Assembly: GCA_002102555.1 (NCBI GenBank)
Contig: MCFL01000018.1
Coordinates: 186,001-250,000, forward strand
DNA length: 64,000 bases
Source of the DNA: Catenaria anguillulae PL171
Lineage: Eukaryota > Blastocladiomycota > Blastocladiomycetes > Blastocladiales > Catenariaceae
Direction: 5' to 3'
The notes under the pieces were generated by a model. It saw only the letters and a program-made list of their open reading frames with translations, did no database searches and was not told the origin of the DNA. Shown in pieces: positions 10,139 to 22,062 of this stretch. The stretch's first letter is position 1; the number at the start of each line of letters is the position of its first letter. The position numbers were made by a program, and so were the translations under genes.

Positions 10139-11391
10139 TTAGACACGCTCCAAAACAATAGCGATTCCCTGACCGCCGCCAATGCACGCCGAGCCCACAG
10201 CATACTTGCCCTTGCCCATGGCCAAAGCGTGAGCCAAATGCGTCATGATCCGCGCACCCGACGCGCCCAAGGGATGGCCCAAGGCAATGGCACCACCGTT
10301 CAAGTTTGTCTTGTCATTGTCCAACCCGAGCTCCTTGGCCACGGCCAAATACTGTGCGGCAAACGCCTCGTTGACTTCAATCAAGTCCATATCCTTGAGC
10401 GACAAGTTTGCCTTCTTGAGAGCGCCTTGGATGGCAGGGACGGGACCAATGCCCATGATGGTGGGCTCCACACCGACCACGTGCCATGACACAATACGTG
10501 CCAGGGGCTTGAGAGCATGCTGCTTGACGGCCTTTTCCGAGGCAACCACCACGGCGGCGGCTCCGTCCGAGATGCCCGAAGCGTTACCGGCCGTGACTGT
10601 ACCCGTCTCCTTGATGAACACGGACGGCAGCTTGGCCAGCGTCTCGATCGTGGTCTGGGGCCGGGCGTGCTCATCCACGGCGAACTCCTCAGTGGTGCCA
10701 CGCTTCTTGCCCGGAACAGTCACGGGGGCAATTTCGTGCTTGAACACGCCGGCCTCTTGGCCCTTTGCCCACCGCTGCTGACTCTGCAAAGCATACCGAT
10801 CGCAATCCTGACGCGTTAGCTTGTACTGTTTTGCCAAATTTTCAGCAGTGATGCCCATGGGGGTCTGGGTCGGGAACCGGTCGACAAGGGCAGCGGCAAG
10901 CGTGTCTTCGGCCTTGAGGTCGACACCGTACCGGGTGCCCCAGCGGATGTCGCGCAGAGCATAGGGCGATTGAGACATGGATTCCGAACCACCAGTCAAA
11001 ACAATTTGCGACTCGTTGCACAGGATCTCGTGCGCGGCATTGATGATGGACTGGAATCCAGAGCCGCACAGCCGGTTGACAGTCAGGGCGGGCGTGTGGA
11101 TGGGCAGGCCTGCGCGGTGGCCAACGTGGCGGGCGAGGTAGGCGGCGTCATTCTGAGTGTGTCATCGTCAGAATCCGTGATGCTGCCAGAACAAGAGTTG
11201 CTAGTGCGTACCGAGGTCTGGGCCACGTTGCCAAACACAACCGAGTCGACCGGGGTGCCCTTGGGCAGGTCGGCAAGGGCGGCCTTGGAGGCGAGGCCAC
11301 CGAGCTCGTTGGCCGTCAGGTGCTTGAGCTTGCCGCCAAAGGCGCCAAAGGGCGTGCGCTTGGCTGCGACAATGAAGAGGTTTTGCGACAT
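10139..11391 (-). CDS. ACAA2: 3-ketoacyl-CoA thiolase / acetyl-CoA acyltransferase (ACAA2 type)
   Basis: Exons on the minus strand: 11391-11212 and 11152-10139, giving 397 aa, the same length as mammalian ACAA2. The 59-nt intron joins AQTS to NDAAYLARHVG. Catalytic residues are visible: nucleophile Cys in NRLCGSGFQS, His in NGGAIALGHPLG, and Cys in GSACIGGGQG. The sequence runs closely parallel to mitochondrial ACAA2 (KRTPFGAFGG, ALQSQQRWAKGQ, VDEHARPQTT, MGIGPVPAI), more so than to cytosolic ERG10. There is no C-terminal PTS1 and no long presequence. Role: last step of fatty acid beta-oxidation or acetoacetyl-CoA interconversion. It shares a 268-bp divergent promoter with the ABC gene. Confidence 0.93.
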
Positions 11392-11658
11392 GGTAGGTAG
11401 GTGGTAGCGTAGCACAATCGTTGGGTGCAGGTGCAGAGAAGGCCCGGTGCAACGATTCAAGGGAGAAAGGCTTGGTGGGTGTGGCCCACGTTTTGAGGAG
11501 CCAGCTGCTGCTGGTCCTCGCAGAAGGTCCGAGTTCGATGACCTGATCGACGCCCGGCACACGCGTCTTGAAAATGATGCTGGCGATTTGTGCAAGTGAT
11601 GCCATCATCACTACCACGACCACTCGCCCTCAAGGAAAGCATAGGCCACGAATCGAAA

Positions 11659-13155
11659 ATGAATGCCTTCCCGCAACTGCCGGGCACCTCGCCCTCTCCT
11701 TCGCCACACTCACACCTGCTGGCAGCAGACCCACTTGGTTCGCGGCCGTCCTCTCCCTCTCCGCGTACAGAGGCGAACGTCAACGGGAACCGCACCCTGG
11801 CCGTGGGTGGACTCGTCGCGTCCACGACGTTCCCACCACATATTCCGCCAAAGGTGCTCGGTGAACCGATCGTGCTCATCAAGCACTTGTCCAAACGTAT
11901 GGTTGCACTTGCTTTTGGGCCTGCTTCATCACAACGACCAACACTGGACAGTCTCCTGACCCAGAGTACAAGACGGCTGGCAGTGACGGCGAGTTGACGA
12001 AGGCTCTTCAAGACATTCACTTGGATCATGATTCCGAGTTTATGCCCATTCGGCGCGGCGAGTTTGTCATTTTGCGCGGGCCCTCGGGAGGCGGCAAAGT
12101 GCGTTTCCACGTCCTGAATGAACACATTCGGCTGCACGTGCACTTTCACCCTTGGCTCCCAACCCCTCTCAACTCAAATAGACGACATTGCTCAACATTC
12201 TTGGCACCATTGATTCCGCCACATCGGGGACTGTTGGTGCGCATCACATTTTTTGCCTCGATCTCCTCTAGGTAAATATCCCGCAGAGGCTGATGACCCC
12301 TCTCAAAACAGAAATACTAGGCGAAACCATCACTTCACACGCAACCGATGCCTACCTCTCGTACCTCCGCCTGCGCCGCATCGGCTTTGTCTTTCAAACA
12401 TTCAACCTGCTGGCCACCATGTCTGCATTTGAAAACGTCGAGCTACCCATGACCATCCTGGGCAAGCTCAACAAACAGCAGCGTAAGCAACGGGCTCTCG
12501 AGTTGCTGACCATGGTGGGGCTTCAGGACCGCATTTCTCACTTACCGTCGGAGCTGTCTGGTGGAGAACAGCAACGGGTCACGATCGCGAGGGCGTTGGC
12601 AAATGAGCCAGATATTTTGCTGCTGGATGAGCCCACGTACGGTTACACATCGTTTGCCTTGACTCAAGTGTCTTTGCCAACTTACACTCACTGCTGACAA
12701 TCCATTCCTCCTATAATGTTGACCATAGCGGCGATTTGGACACCAAGGTACGATTTTCTGACTCGTACATGCTCGTTTTTACTTGTCCACGCTTCTCACA
12801 CTGGAGTGGGCCTCTTGGCTCGGAATTACTGCAGAACACTGTCGAAGTCATGAACCTCCTGCTCCGCCTCAACCTTGAAAAGCGAACAACCTGCATCATG
12901 GTGACGCACAATCCCGACGTTGAGTGCTATGCCGACCGGCTCTTGTACTTGCAAGATGGCAAATTTGCGCGTCAAGTCCTCAATGAGGTGCAAATGCCAC
13001 TGGTGCTCGAGGATTACCAGGCATACTTGAAGCTTCGGGATCAGCAAGGCACAACTGGAGCAAGTGGCGGGCATGAGGATTTGCAAGAGCAGCTGTTGGA
13101 GGAGAAGGCAAAGGAAAGGGGTGGAATGGCACCTGTGGGTGGCGTGCTTACTTGA
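11659..13155 (+). CDS. stand-alone ABC ATPase, ABCH/LolD-like
   Basis: Six exons inferred: 11659-11896, 11965-12098, 12182-12236, 12312-12636, 12729-12747, 12835-13155 (363 aa). Exon 5 is a 19-nt microexon that supplies TGDLDTK of the D-loop region. Visible motifs: Walker A GPSGGGKTT, Q-loop [12 protein letters not shown], signature LSGGEQQR, Walker B ILLLDEPT, and switch His in MVTHNPD. The N-terminal 80 residues are Ser/Pro-rich. No membrane segment is present, so it is a bare nucleotide-binding subunit. I recall close resemblance to Dictyostelium ABCH proteins and bacterial LolD/MacB ATPases, which pair with separate permeases. Its partner and substrate are unknown. The start codon is uncertain; in-frame ATGs occur upstream at 11590 and 11599. 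Confidence 0.82.
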
Positions 13156-13560
13156 TGATGATTTTTTTATCCTCTGGGCCAATGGTGATTTGAAGGCCAC
13201 TCGCGATAATCTCTGCAATTGTACCCGTTTCTTGGCTCTTGCGCCTGCTCGGAGCTCGACTTGCCTTGAGAGCGGGAATCAGGAGTCTCGAGGCCGTCAG
13301 CTCGAGCTCGAGGGAAGGGATGAGCAAAAGGGGGGTTGATGCTTGCATGTCACATTGTCAACGGAAAAAATGCTTAACGTGGGCGGCGCCGCACATTGTT
13401 TCGGTCCCGTGACCACGACCCACTCACAGTAGATCTGCTGTACCTTCATGTCGTTGCTGCTGCTGCTGACTGACGCACAGACGGAGTTCGCCCAAGCAGA
13501 CACGATTTCAATATTGCGACCCAACACTCGTTCTCCTTTGCCATCATTTGTGAGTTGAGA
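13148..13560 (-). other. possible small two-exon gene, weak
   Basis: On the minus strand a short frame (about 13440-13535, reading VLGRNIEIVSAWANSV) can be joined through a GTACAG donor to a frame ending at 13148 (SRRKSQETGTIAEIIASGL...KKIIIK). The pieces look somewhat protein-like, and the end overlaps the ABC gene stop by a few bases. I cannot name a family. The rest of 13156-14218 is pyrimidine-rich and looks like promoter and 5' UTR of the RRM gene. Confidence 0.18.
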
Positions 13561-14218
13561 CTGTATGCAAATCCCATTTCTATTTCAGATTTGCCTACCT
13601 GCTTGGCGTCGGTCTAAGTGTCGTTGCCGCCGCCGACCGCCGTTGACCAAGTGATCGGCGCTCCGCCGACACACGTTTCTTCTGCCCGCTGCCCGAAGCA
13701 CCAGCTCGCACTTGGTCATCATTGGCCTAGTTACTGCCTAGTTCATGTCGTCTGTGGATCGTTACTGACGCGATACCGCTGTTTCTTGTACCTACGTCAG
13801 TGTCCTCGGTTGCCTCGTCCCCTCGCATCGCGCACTTTGGGTTTTTCCTTTTCTGTCAATCCCCTTATCCCGTGTCCGTGTCCACTCCCGAGACGTGTGG
13901 CCTATATCGAATCGTTCCATTCCATTCCATTCCTTGCTTTGCCTTTGACGTTGACGTTGTCTTGTGTGCTTTTCGCCATACCCTGCCCGCCCCGTCCCCG
14001 CCTTGGCTTTTCTTTCTCGTCTTCCAAGGCTGCATTGCTGTGCTGTGCTGTACATATCACATATCATAGCCCTCCCCCTTGAATTGCTCTTGCGCTTCGC
14101 TTGCCCCTGTCTTCAAGTTTATTCGTTTTGAGTGATCGCCTGCGCCTTCACAACATACCTTCCTGCTTGTCTCTGCTCGTCTTCCTCCTCTTTTCCCCCC
14201 AATCAGTCTCCCAAGAAC

Positions 14219-16234
14219 ATGACGGCCAGCCCCAACCTCAACGGCGCTCAGCCTGCGCAACCCGCCGCCCCCGCCGCCGCCCCGCAAGCCGACGCGTCCT
14301 CTGCCTCTGGCTCGACCTCGGTCCAACCCACCGAAGCTCAAGCCCAGCAGGCCCAGCAGCAGCAAGGGCAAGGCCCGCCCCACGTCCAGCCCGTGCAATA
14401 CGCCCCGCACCAGGGCGGATACCCGATGATGCCGGCGCCCATGGCCGTGTACCAAGGCTACCCAGGCACCCACCCCGGCGCATACATGGCGGCCGCCCCG
14501 CATTTCGCCCCGCCGGGCACGTACCCCATGTATCCCGCCGGGGCCGCAGGCGCGCCTGGTGCTCAGGGCCAACAGCAGCAAGGCGGCAAGCCCGTTCGCG
14601 GCATGAGCCCCTCGTCGGCGTCCATGCACTCTGGGCAAGGCGCTGGGAGTGTCGCGGACAGGCCCAAGACGACACTGTGGATGGGCATTGATTCGTGGAT
14701 GGACGAAAACTACATTCGGTCCTTGTGGATGAATGCTGCCGGCGTCGAGGTCACGGTCAAGATGATTCGCGATCGTTACACTGGGTATGTTGCACGTTGG
14801 CTTTGTCACTCATTCATTCATTCTGAGGAAACGCACACATGGCTAACCTGATTGGATCATGAAACCGTAGCGGCACCGCCAACTACTGCTTTGTCGACTT
14901 CCCGACCCCGGAACATGCAGCCAACTGTGCCAAATTCGACGGCACGCCCATCCCTACTCTGCCCGAATCGACGTGGCGCCTCAACTGGGCGGCTGGTGGC
15001 GGGCTCAACGACACAAAGGCCCCCGAGTACTCGATCTTTGTTGGCGACCTTGCCGCCGACATCACGGACGACATGCTCATGTCGGCCTTCAAGTCGCGGT
15101 ACCCGTCGACCAAGACGGCAAAGGTGGTCATGGACCCCGGCACGGGCAACTCGCGCGGGTTCGGGTTCGTGCGCTTCACGGCCGAGGAAGAGCAGCAGCG
15201 CGCACTCGCAGAAATGACGGGCCAGCACATTGGATCGCGTGCCGTGCGTGTGGGGCATGCTGCACCCAAGCATGCACACCGCCATCAGAACAACCATCCT
15301 GGTGGTAACAATGTGCACCACGGAGGGCCCAACGCGCACCACCATCACAACAACCACCATGGTGGGCACCAGGGCGGGCACCGCGGGGGCCACTTCAACA
15401 GCCACCATCATAACCCGCACCACGGCGGCCATCACCACCAGGGCGGTTGGAACAACAACCCGAACGCGCAGGCCAACTCTGCTGCCGCTGCCGCTGCTGC
15501 CGCAGCTGACCCGTCCAACACGACCGTGTTCATTGGCGGCTTGTCGCACCCCGTGACCGAAGATGAGATCCGGTCCATGTTTTCCGCGCTCGGCGAAATC
15601 ACGCTCGTCAAGATCCCGCACAACAAGAACTGTGCCTTTGTCTCGTACGCGCGCCGCGACTCTGCCGAAAAGGCCATTGCCGAGCTCAACGGGTTCCCGC
15701 TCGGTAACAACAAGGTGCGCTTGTCGTGGGGACGTCCCAACGCAAACAATGGCGGAGCCCCCGGTGGCAACCCGCATCACCAGGGCGGGCACCATCACCA
15801 CCAAGGGCACTATGGCCAGCAAGGGCAGCAGTTCCAACAAGGTCCGCCCGGCGCCGCGCAGGGCGCGCAAGGATACGCGGGCAATGCGGCGTATGCGGCT
15901 GCCGGCCAGTTTGGCGCGGCACCCGCCGGGTTTGCACCCACGGGCTTCCCGAACGCTGGTGCTCCGGGATACGTTGCTGATGGCCAGGCTGCTGCCGGTG
16001 GCGCTCCAGGATACTACCCGGGCTACTACAACGGTGCCGCACCCGCTGGCGGTGCTGGTGCTCCCGCCACGGGAGCTGCGCGCGAGGGCGGAGCAGATGC
16101 CGGGACGGGTGCTGCCGCTGCCAACGGCGAAGGGTATGTTGCACGGCTTCCTAGGTTTTCTTCCGTCCGATCGCGGGTTTTGACAACTGACTGACACATT
16201 AAGGTCGGGGACGCTTGTTGCTGTTGTTGTATAG
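14219..16234 (+). CDS. three-RRM RNA-binding protein, TIA1/Nam8-like
   Basis: Exons inferred: 14219-14784, 14871-16133, 16204-16234 (619 aa). Without the last intron the frame would stop at 16194; I favour splicing because GTATGTT, CTGAC and AAG are placed as in other introns here. The N-terminus is Ala/Gln/Pro-rich. RRM1 starts near residue 150 (TTLWMGID) and is split by intron 1. RRM2 has IFVGDL and RGFGFVRF. RRM3 has VFIGGL and CAFVSY. Between RRM2 and RRM3 lies an unusual linker of about 65 residues made almost only of His, Asn and Gly, and a Gly/Gln/Tyr-rich tail follows RRM3. Relatives (Nam8, Ngr1, Csx1, TIA1, plant RBP45) act in splicing or mRNA stability. Which orthologue this is cannot be decided by eye. 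Confidence 0.88.
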
Positions 16235-18447
16235 AACTTGGGCCTCTGGTTACATGAGCTAAATGTCTTTCCATTTTCTGGTTTTTTTCTTGCAAGAAGT
16301 TGCCACGGTCGTTTTGTGCTTGATTGAGTTATCCAGCACCTTTGCCCGTTCCATGTTTTTTTCATTTCCCGAACAGCCACCGCCCATGCTTTGCCGCTTA
16401 GATCATTCCATCTCCCAACCCGCGCTGGGCATTCACGTTTCTGCGCTGCCGCACCCTTCATTGCCCTCTCTTTCTTGGTTGTCGGTTGGCTCGCTTCTTT
16501 TTTGTTCTTGATTTTCTTTTTTTTTTGCGCGGACTGAACCCGTCGAGTTTGTCTCGTGTCGTTTTCTCGTTTTTTTTTTCTCCTCCGCTCTCTTGTTCCA
16601 TTTCGACCAGCCAGTTCTTCTTGTGCTCGAGTGTGCTTGTTGGCACGCTCTCTTCGTTCCATTCCGACCTCGTTTCCCGTGTTGTTGGCATCGATGCCTG
16701 TTTTTGCTGTTTTCTTCGTTCCATTTCAGCATTTTTCTTTTTTCCTTCTTCCAAAGTTCTGCGCGTTGCCTTTGAGTGTCCCCGGGGCTCGTGCCTTTTC
16801 TTCCGTTTTGGTCTAGTTTTCTTTTTCTGCCTTTTTCCGTGAGTGCATTTGTTGCTTGTTGTCGTCTTTCTCTTCGTTTCTCTGCTTCCAGTTTTCGTCT
16901 TCCAGTTCATAACACACCTGCGCCTCAATGGTCGGCTATTGAATAAACGCTATTTGGCCAAGGTTACCTCCTTCCCATGCAGCATGCTGCGCCGAAAAAC
17001 ACTCTCGGCCGGCCATTCTCGCTGACTTGGACTTCGCAGACGGAAAACACCTTCAAGCTGCGGTGATCAGGGATGAGACCGACCCGCCGACTGTCCCACA
17101 CAACGGCGGCCAAGGTTCGCATACATAGGCTCTCGTCGACCGGCGGCTTTGCCGTGCTGCTCACTCGGCACATTCGCCGTCTTTGCCTTTTTCACACCCT
17201 CGGCCCGAGGTGGCCCGGTCGTCTCTTGGTGTGAAGACAAACCGGAGGGCTGTCGCGTGCCCTGTGGCCGTTCTGGTTGTTCTCGCTTCCTGACTCGCCT
17301 GGGCATCTTTCAGTATATGTGTCAACGGCTGCTGCTGATGCCCTCTGCCGACATTCCCTACGTCGCAGTTGGCGATCGGTATCGGTAACACTATGTCAAA
17401 GCTCGCTGTCCGGTCGAGTGCGCTTCTTCCGGCAGCAAAGGAAGGGCAATCAACCCCACCTCCCTCCTCGATGTACTCGCAATCGTCCCTCAATCGTCCG
17501 AGGTCCGAGGATTCTTTGGATCAATCAACGCCTGGTCATCTTTTGATCTCGGGCAACGCGCACATTTTCTTGACTGCCTCCTTCTGTGGATTCGGCCAGG
17601 CCTGGCGTCCGTCGTGCAGAGCCCGCCAGTCTCGACCGCAAACCCTCCGCGTTAGTTGCGCGTATTCCTTGTCGGCGTTGGTGCTACGTCATGCCCGAGC
17701 ATGGCAAATATTCCGGCGGACAAGCGGATTCTGCCAACTCTGCCGACAGAAAAGTGTCGTGACGTTTGACAATGATCTTGTGGGACGTTCCCACGCTTGA
17801 GACTGCCCAGCACGAACTTGTACGCCCACTAGCAACAACCATCGCAATTACTTCAACACTCCAAGAAAAAAAAAAAAAAAAAAAAAAAAAAAGCGGCGGT
17901 TCGTTGGTGGCGTCACGGCACACCTTGGGTTCGCTTGCATTCGCACGTCTGGCACGATCACTGCGTGCGATTGGCTTGGCCCAAATCGCTCCGCGCTTCC
18001 TGTGCGACGAGACCAGCGTGCTCAGCCTCATCATCAGCAAGGAACGCTCTGCGCCAGCGCATCACCGACCTGGATCGTCTCGATGGCGGCTACCGCTGTC
18101 CTGGGTGCCGAGTCTGCCAACGACCAATAGGTGTCCATGGCGGGTGCCCACGATTCCGTGGTGCAAACAAGCGGGCAGCAGAGGACATACAAGTGCCAAG
18201 CATGACCTTTTCCCCCAACACGCAGACGCGTGCTTTTTGAGTGGAGTAGGTGAGTGGGAATGTGCTGTGAAGCAGCTCGTCAAGAGATACGAGGCAGTGT
18301 TGTTGGCGACTCATTCGCCAGAAATGTATGTTCCAAATCCATATGTCATACGTTTTTCTTCAAAAATTCAAATGACACTCTGCACTTGAGATGCATCACA
18401 ACTCTTCGGCGAACTATTTTCACTTTACGTCCTTAGAAGACAACATT
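16235..18447. other. 2.2-kb stretch without a supported gene
   Basis: The first 650 bases (16260-16900) are strongly T/C-rich with many TTTT and TTCC runs and look like 3' UTR and flank of the RRM gene. A 60-160-codon frame from about 17393 (MSKLAVRSSALLPAAKEG) and Lys-containing frames around the A27 tract are the only coding hints. I could not build a convincing exon chain or recognise a family, so no gene is called. Confidence 0.5.
17866..17892 (+). repeat. poly(A) tract, A27
   Basis: A run of 27 A preceded by CTCCAAG. No target-site duplication or retroposed body was seen next to it, so it is recorded only as a homopolymer. Confidence 0.9.
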
Positions 18448-19151
18448 TCACCAATGCCCCAACATGATACGAATCATTGCCAAATCAAAGACTCGATCTG
18501 GCAATATTGTCCTGGCCAACCAAATGAAGCGCCCATCGAATCCGCCAAGGGACGTGGCCAATGGAAACTGCGCAGTGAGCGCATGCGAAATGGGCCGTGT
18601 GATATTGCGTGGCGGGATCCCAACGTGCTTCATCAGCAGCTCTGCAAACTTGGCAAACGATTGGCCCTTGACCGGGTCGGCGTCGACTTTTCCGCCAATC
18701 GCCGTGGACACTCCGCCTGAAGAAGTAGCGTCGAGTTGATCCACAATTGAGAGAGATGTCATGCATGATGAACACCCACAAATGTGAGACTCACCGTACC
18801 CGGCCGCACAATTGCAACGTGAATTCCCTCATGCGCCAACTCCTGCCTGAGCCCTTCGAATATCCCCTCTGCTGCACGCTTGGACGAGCAATACACGGCC
18901 GCATGGGGCGCCGTCGCCCACGATGCGACCGATCCGACAAGCACAATCCGGCCGCCCAAGCCATGCTTACGCATAAGCGGCAAGAACGCCTGAGTGACCT
19001 GCAACGGGCCAAACGCATTGACATCGTACACCTTTTGCATCTCCTCCATAGTCGCGGTGCGGTGGGAGGAGTCTTTGGCGGGCAGAGTGCTCGTGCTGGC
19101 ACTGGTCGGAGGCTCTGGCTTGCGCGTGTCGGGTGTAGTCGATGCGTACAT
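18448..19151 (-). CDS. 5'-truncated short-chain dehydrogenase/reductase paralogue
   Basis: Exons on the minus strand: 19151-18800 and 18716-18448 (206 aa). The coding part matches the C-terminal two-thirds of the SDRs at 55.9-60.0 kb: VYDVNAFGPLQVTQAFLPL, then YCSSKRAAEG with the YxxxK catalytic pair, then RPGGVSTAI across the intron. The N-terminal NAD(P) motif TGxxxGIG and the NNAG motif are absent; in their place is a short Ser/Thr/Pro-rich leader. I searched the next 500 bases upstream in all minus frames and found no Rossmann half. The intron lies after RPG, whereas the tandem copies have theirs at EG|LFEGL. It is probably a non-functional fragment or a repurposed product. The start is a guess. 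Confidence 0.6.
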
Positions 19152-19944
19152 GATATGGGTGGTGATTAGTATGTGATCCAAGATGATGATTTCGGCAAAG
19201 TATGGAGTGCAGAGCTGCAATCATGCATGGGATGGCCAGTGTGTTTTGAGTGGTTTCGCAGAGGCGTGAGACAGAGTGAGACACGATGGCTGCTGATGCC
19301 TCATGATCATGACAACTGAACCCGATCGAACATCCATTTCATTTCGAGTGAGACATCGGATCGATGACCGATGCAATTGTTGAATGAGAAGGCGCGTTGG
19401 CTGCATGGGACGCGCCGCATACAGAGCCCACGGCATGCTCCTCATCGATACCGTCGCACGCCATTGGCCAAGCTTACCTCCTCGTTCTAGATTAAACTTC
19501 CCAACTTCCCAAACAACCCTTGCCCGCCTGGGTGTGTACATGTTCTGGGTTGCCGATCCGTCTTGTGGTTGCTCCCGATGTGGGTCAATATACACCTCTG
19601 GAGAGAGCCGACGAGGATCCGGGCTCTTTGCAGGTTTCCAATAACGAACGTCTGTATTAACTTCCAAGATAGATTATACAATAGCAATCGTCGGCAGGCC
19701 ACATGATGTGCATGTGGAATTCCCGATTCCGGTTCCAATTGCTGCCTGCAGCTGTCCGGATCCCGCGGTCGATTGACCAAGCCAGCTGCTGCCAGCCCAT
19801 TCGGCGGCCGCACGCGTGAGGCGCGTCGTGCTCGCGTCGATCGATTCCAAGGCCATGAGTCGGATCACGTGCCTCCACGCTGCTGCCCTTCGATCGTCCC
19901 TGGCAGGTTGTTGGTCTGTGGTTGGCCTCTACGTCTTGAAGAAA
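19152..19944. other. intergenic between SDR fragment and ARC1 gene
   Basis: No frame with recognisable homology. An AT-rich patch (about 19656-19690, GATTATACAATAG) could serve as core promoter for the + strand gene. In-frame ATGs at 19816 and 19855 might extend that gene's N-terminus. Confidence 0.4.
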
Positions 19945-21621
19945 ATGCAACAAGTCCCCACGACACTCACCCTGATTGCACACAGCATTTCGGATCGTTC
20001 CATGTACACCACCATGTCGCACACGTACTCGGTCGCCAAGAAGTTGTTTGACTACATCACTCGCCAGCCCGTATGTCTGTCCCGTCACAGTCGGTCTTGC
20101 ATGTCTCGTCGAGTCTTGCCTCACAATCAAGTCAATCACTCGGTATCTTTGTCTTTACAACCTTAGAAGCACAGCACCGCCGCTGCTGCCCAGTTTGCTG
20201 TGGCCGAGTACATTGCCCTCGCCGACAACCAGGGTGCATTCATCGGTGCTACCACCGAGAAGCGCAACGAGGTGTGTTGGGCCTCCCTTTTGAGTTGTTT
20301 GGATTTGGATCTATCGCGCTGACCCGTTGCCCGGATCCATCCTGGAATCATCAAATCAACAGATTTTCAAGTGGGTCGAGTTTGCAACCAAGCGCACCGA
20401 AAATTTCACTGAAGCGGATGCCAAGGTACACACAGTTCGCTTCCCCATCATCGTCTGCGAGACGTCCGTTGCCGCACAGCTGATTTGCTCACGCTTCAAG
20501 CCTTCGCCGATTCGTTTGCGCCATCGTCACCACGCACAGGAACTCGACCAAGCGCTGCTCAAGTCGACCTTTGTCGCATACAACCACACGCTCTCCGCTG
20601 CCGATGTTTTCGTGTTTGTTGCTGCCCATGCCTTTGTTGTACGTGCTTCGGCTTGTCTCCAACAAGTAAACAAGTTGGTCTCCTGACGCATCGCTTTTCG
20701 TCCGCAAACCAGGCCGGCAACGCATCCAAGGTCGCCACCTTCCCCTCGCTGTTCCGTTGGGTCGACCTCATCCAGCACTCGTTTGGCGGTGCCGCTGAAT
20801 GGAAGGGCAAGATCAACGTGAACCCCAACACGCCCCTTGCCGCTACCCCGACCTCCACCGTCGCTTCCACTGGCGCACCCGCTGCTGCTGCGCCCGTGGA
20901 CGCCAAGCACGCCGCCAAGCTGGCAAAGAAGGAGGCAAAGAAGGCCGAAAAGGACGCCAAGAAGGCGGACAAGAAGGCCGAAAAGCCTGCCGAACCCGCC
21001 GCCGCTGCTGCTGCTGCTCCCGCCACGGCCAAGGAGGCCAAGCCTGCTGCCACTGCTGCCGCTGCTACCCCCAAGACGGACGCCCCTGCGTCTGGCGTTG
21101 CCCCCGACACGGACCCGACCCGCCTCGATCTTCGCGTCGGCTACATCATCTCCGCCGAAAAGCACCCCGACGCCGAGGCGCTGTACGTGGAAAAGATTGA
21201 CTGCGGCGAGGACGAGCCGCGCACCGTGATTTCCGGGCTTGTCAACCACATTCCCCTCGACCAAATGCAAGGCCGCCCCTGCGTTGTCTTGTGCAACTTG
21301 AAGCCCGTCAAGATGCGCGGCATCATGTCACACGCCATGGTCATGTGCGCCACCGGCGCCGACGGCAAGGTCGAGGTGCTGTCGCCGCCCGAGGGCAGCA
21401 AGCCGGGCGATTTGATTGCGTACGAGGGCATTGAGGGTGGTGCTGGACCCGATGCGCAGTTGAACCCCAAGAAGAAGGTGTTTGAGTCGATTCAGCCCGG
21501 TTTGTTTACCAATGACGAGTTGGTGGCCGGCTTTATCAAGCACGATGGCACTTTTTGCAAGATGCATGTGGGTGGCAACCCCGTCCTGGCCCAGTCGGTT
21601 GTGAATGCCCCGATTCGCTAA
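19945..21621 (+). CDS. ARC1: ARC1/AIMP1-like tRNA-binding cofactor with EMAPII domain
   Basis: Five exons inferred: 19945-20070, 20167-20271, 20363-20425, 20540-20638, 20713-21621 (433 aa), all joined in phase 0. The N-terminal 150 residues are helical and resemble the GST-C-like domain of Arc1. The middle is a Lys/Ala-rich linker (KKAEKDAKKADKKAEK), which in Arc1 binds tRNA. The C-terminal part is an EMAPII/OB-fold domain: LDLRVGYIISAEKHPDAEAL, SGLVNHIP, LCNLKPVKMRGIMSHAMVM. Arc1 docks methionyl- and glutamyl-tRNA synthetases in the cytoplasm and raises their affinity for tRNA; AIMP1 does a similar job in animals. Starts at 19816 and 19855 are also possible. Confidence 0.87.
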
Positions 21622-22062
21622 CATTGCTGGATGTGATCCATTCTTGCTCCACTTTTCCCGATTCGCGCGCCTGTTGTTGGATTGTTCTATTTGTTATACA
21701 CACGCAATACAAGCGTCCTAGTCTTTGTCGTGCAATCGCGTTGGCTTCTTCGCATTGGATCCTTTTGGCGAAATGGATGATGGATCGACGACCGCCCTGC
21801 AAGATCGGGTCACCACCAAAGTTCACGCTGGCTCTCCATCGCAATAACGCTGCGGAAGCCAGAATCAAACGCCCGTTGCGTACCAACTTCACCTCTGCCT
21901 ATGTAACTTGTAGGAAAATGTACTTGATACCGATGACTTGAACTGTATTTCGCCGTTTCAGCGGTTTTGCCAGTCCAGATCCTGACTGAGCCGCTGCTCA
22001 CCATCACCTCCCGCACTTTAATCCAGATTTGTGTTTCCCCCCATTACCTTCAACGCCAAAAC
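21622..22062. other. intergenic, ARC1 3' end to PET117
   Basis: No frame or RNA gene that I can support. The last 100 bases precede the PET117 ATG and presumably hold its promoter. Confidence 0.4.

Noticed and set aside
14857-16662. 601-codon minus-strand frame
   Set aside because: It is antisense to the three-RRM gene; the plus strand carries clear RNP motifs.
17866-17892. A27 as the tail of a SINE or LINE
   Set aside because: No element body, internal promoter boxes or target duplication could be found beside it; the same holds for A28 at 32024.
17766-18389. 207-codon frame through the A27 tract
   Set aside because: The Lys run comes from the homopolymer and flanking sequence shows no conserved motif or consistent exon structure.
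20527-21270. 247-codon minus-strand frame
   Set aside because: It is a shadow of the ARC1 exon; GC-rich codons leave the opposite strand open.
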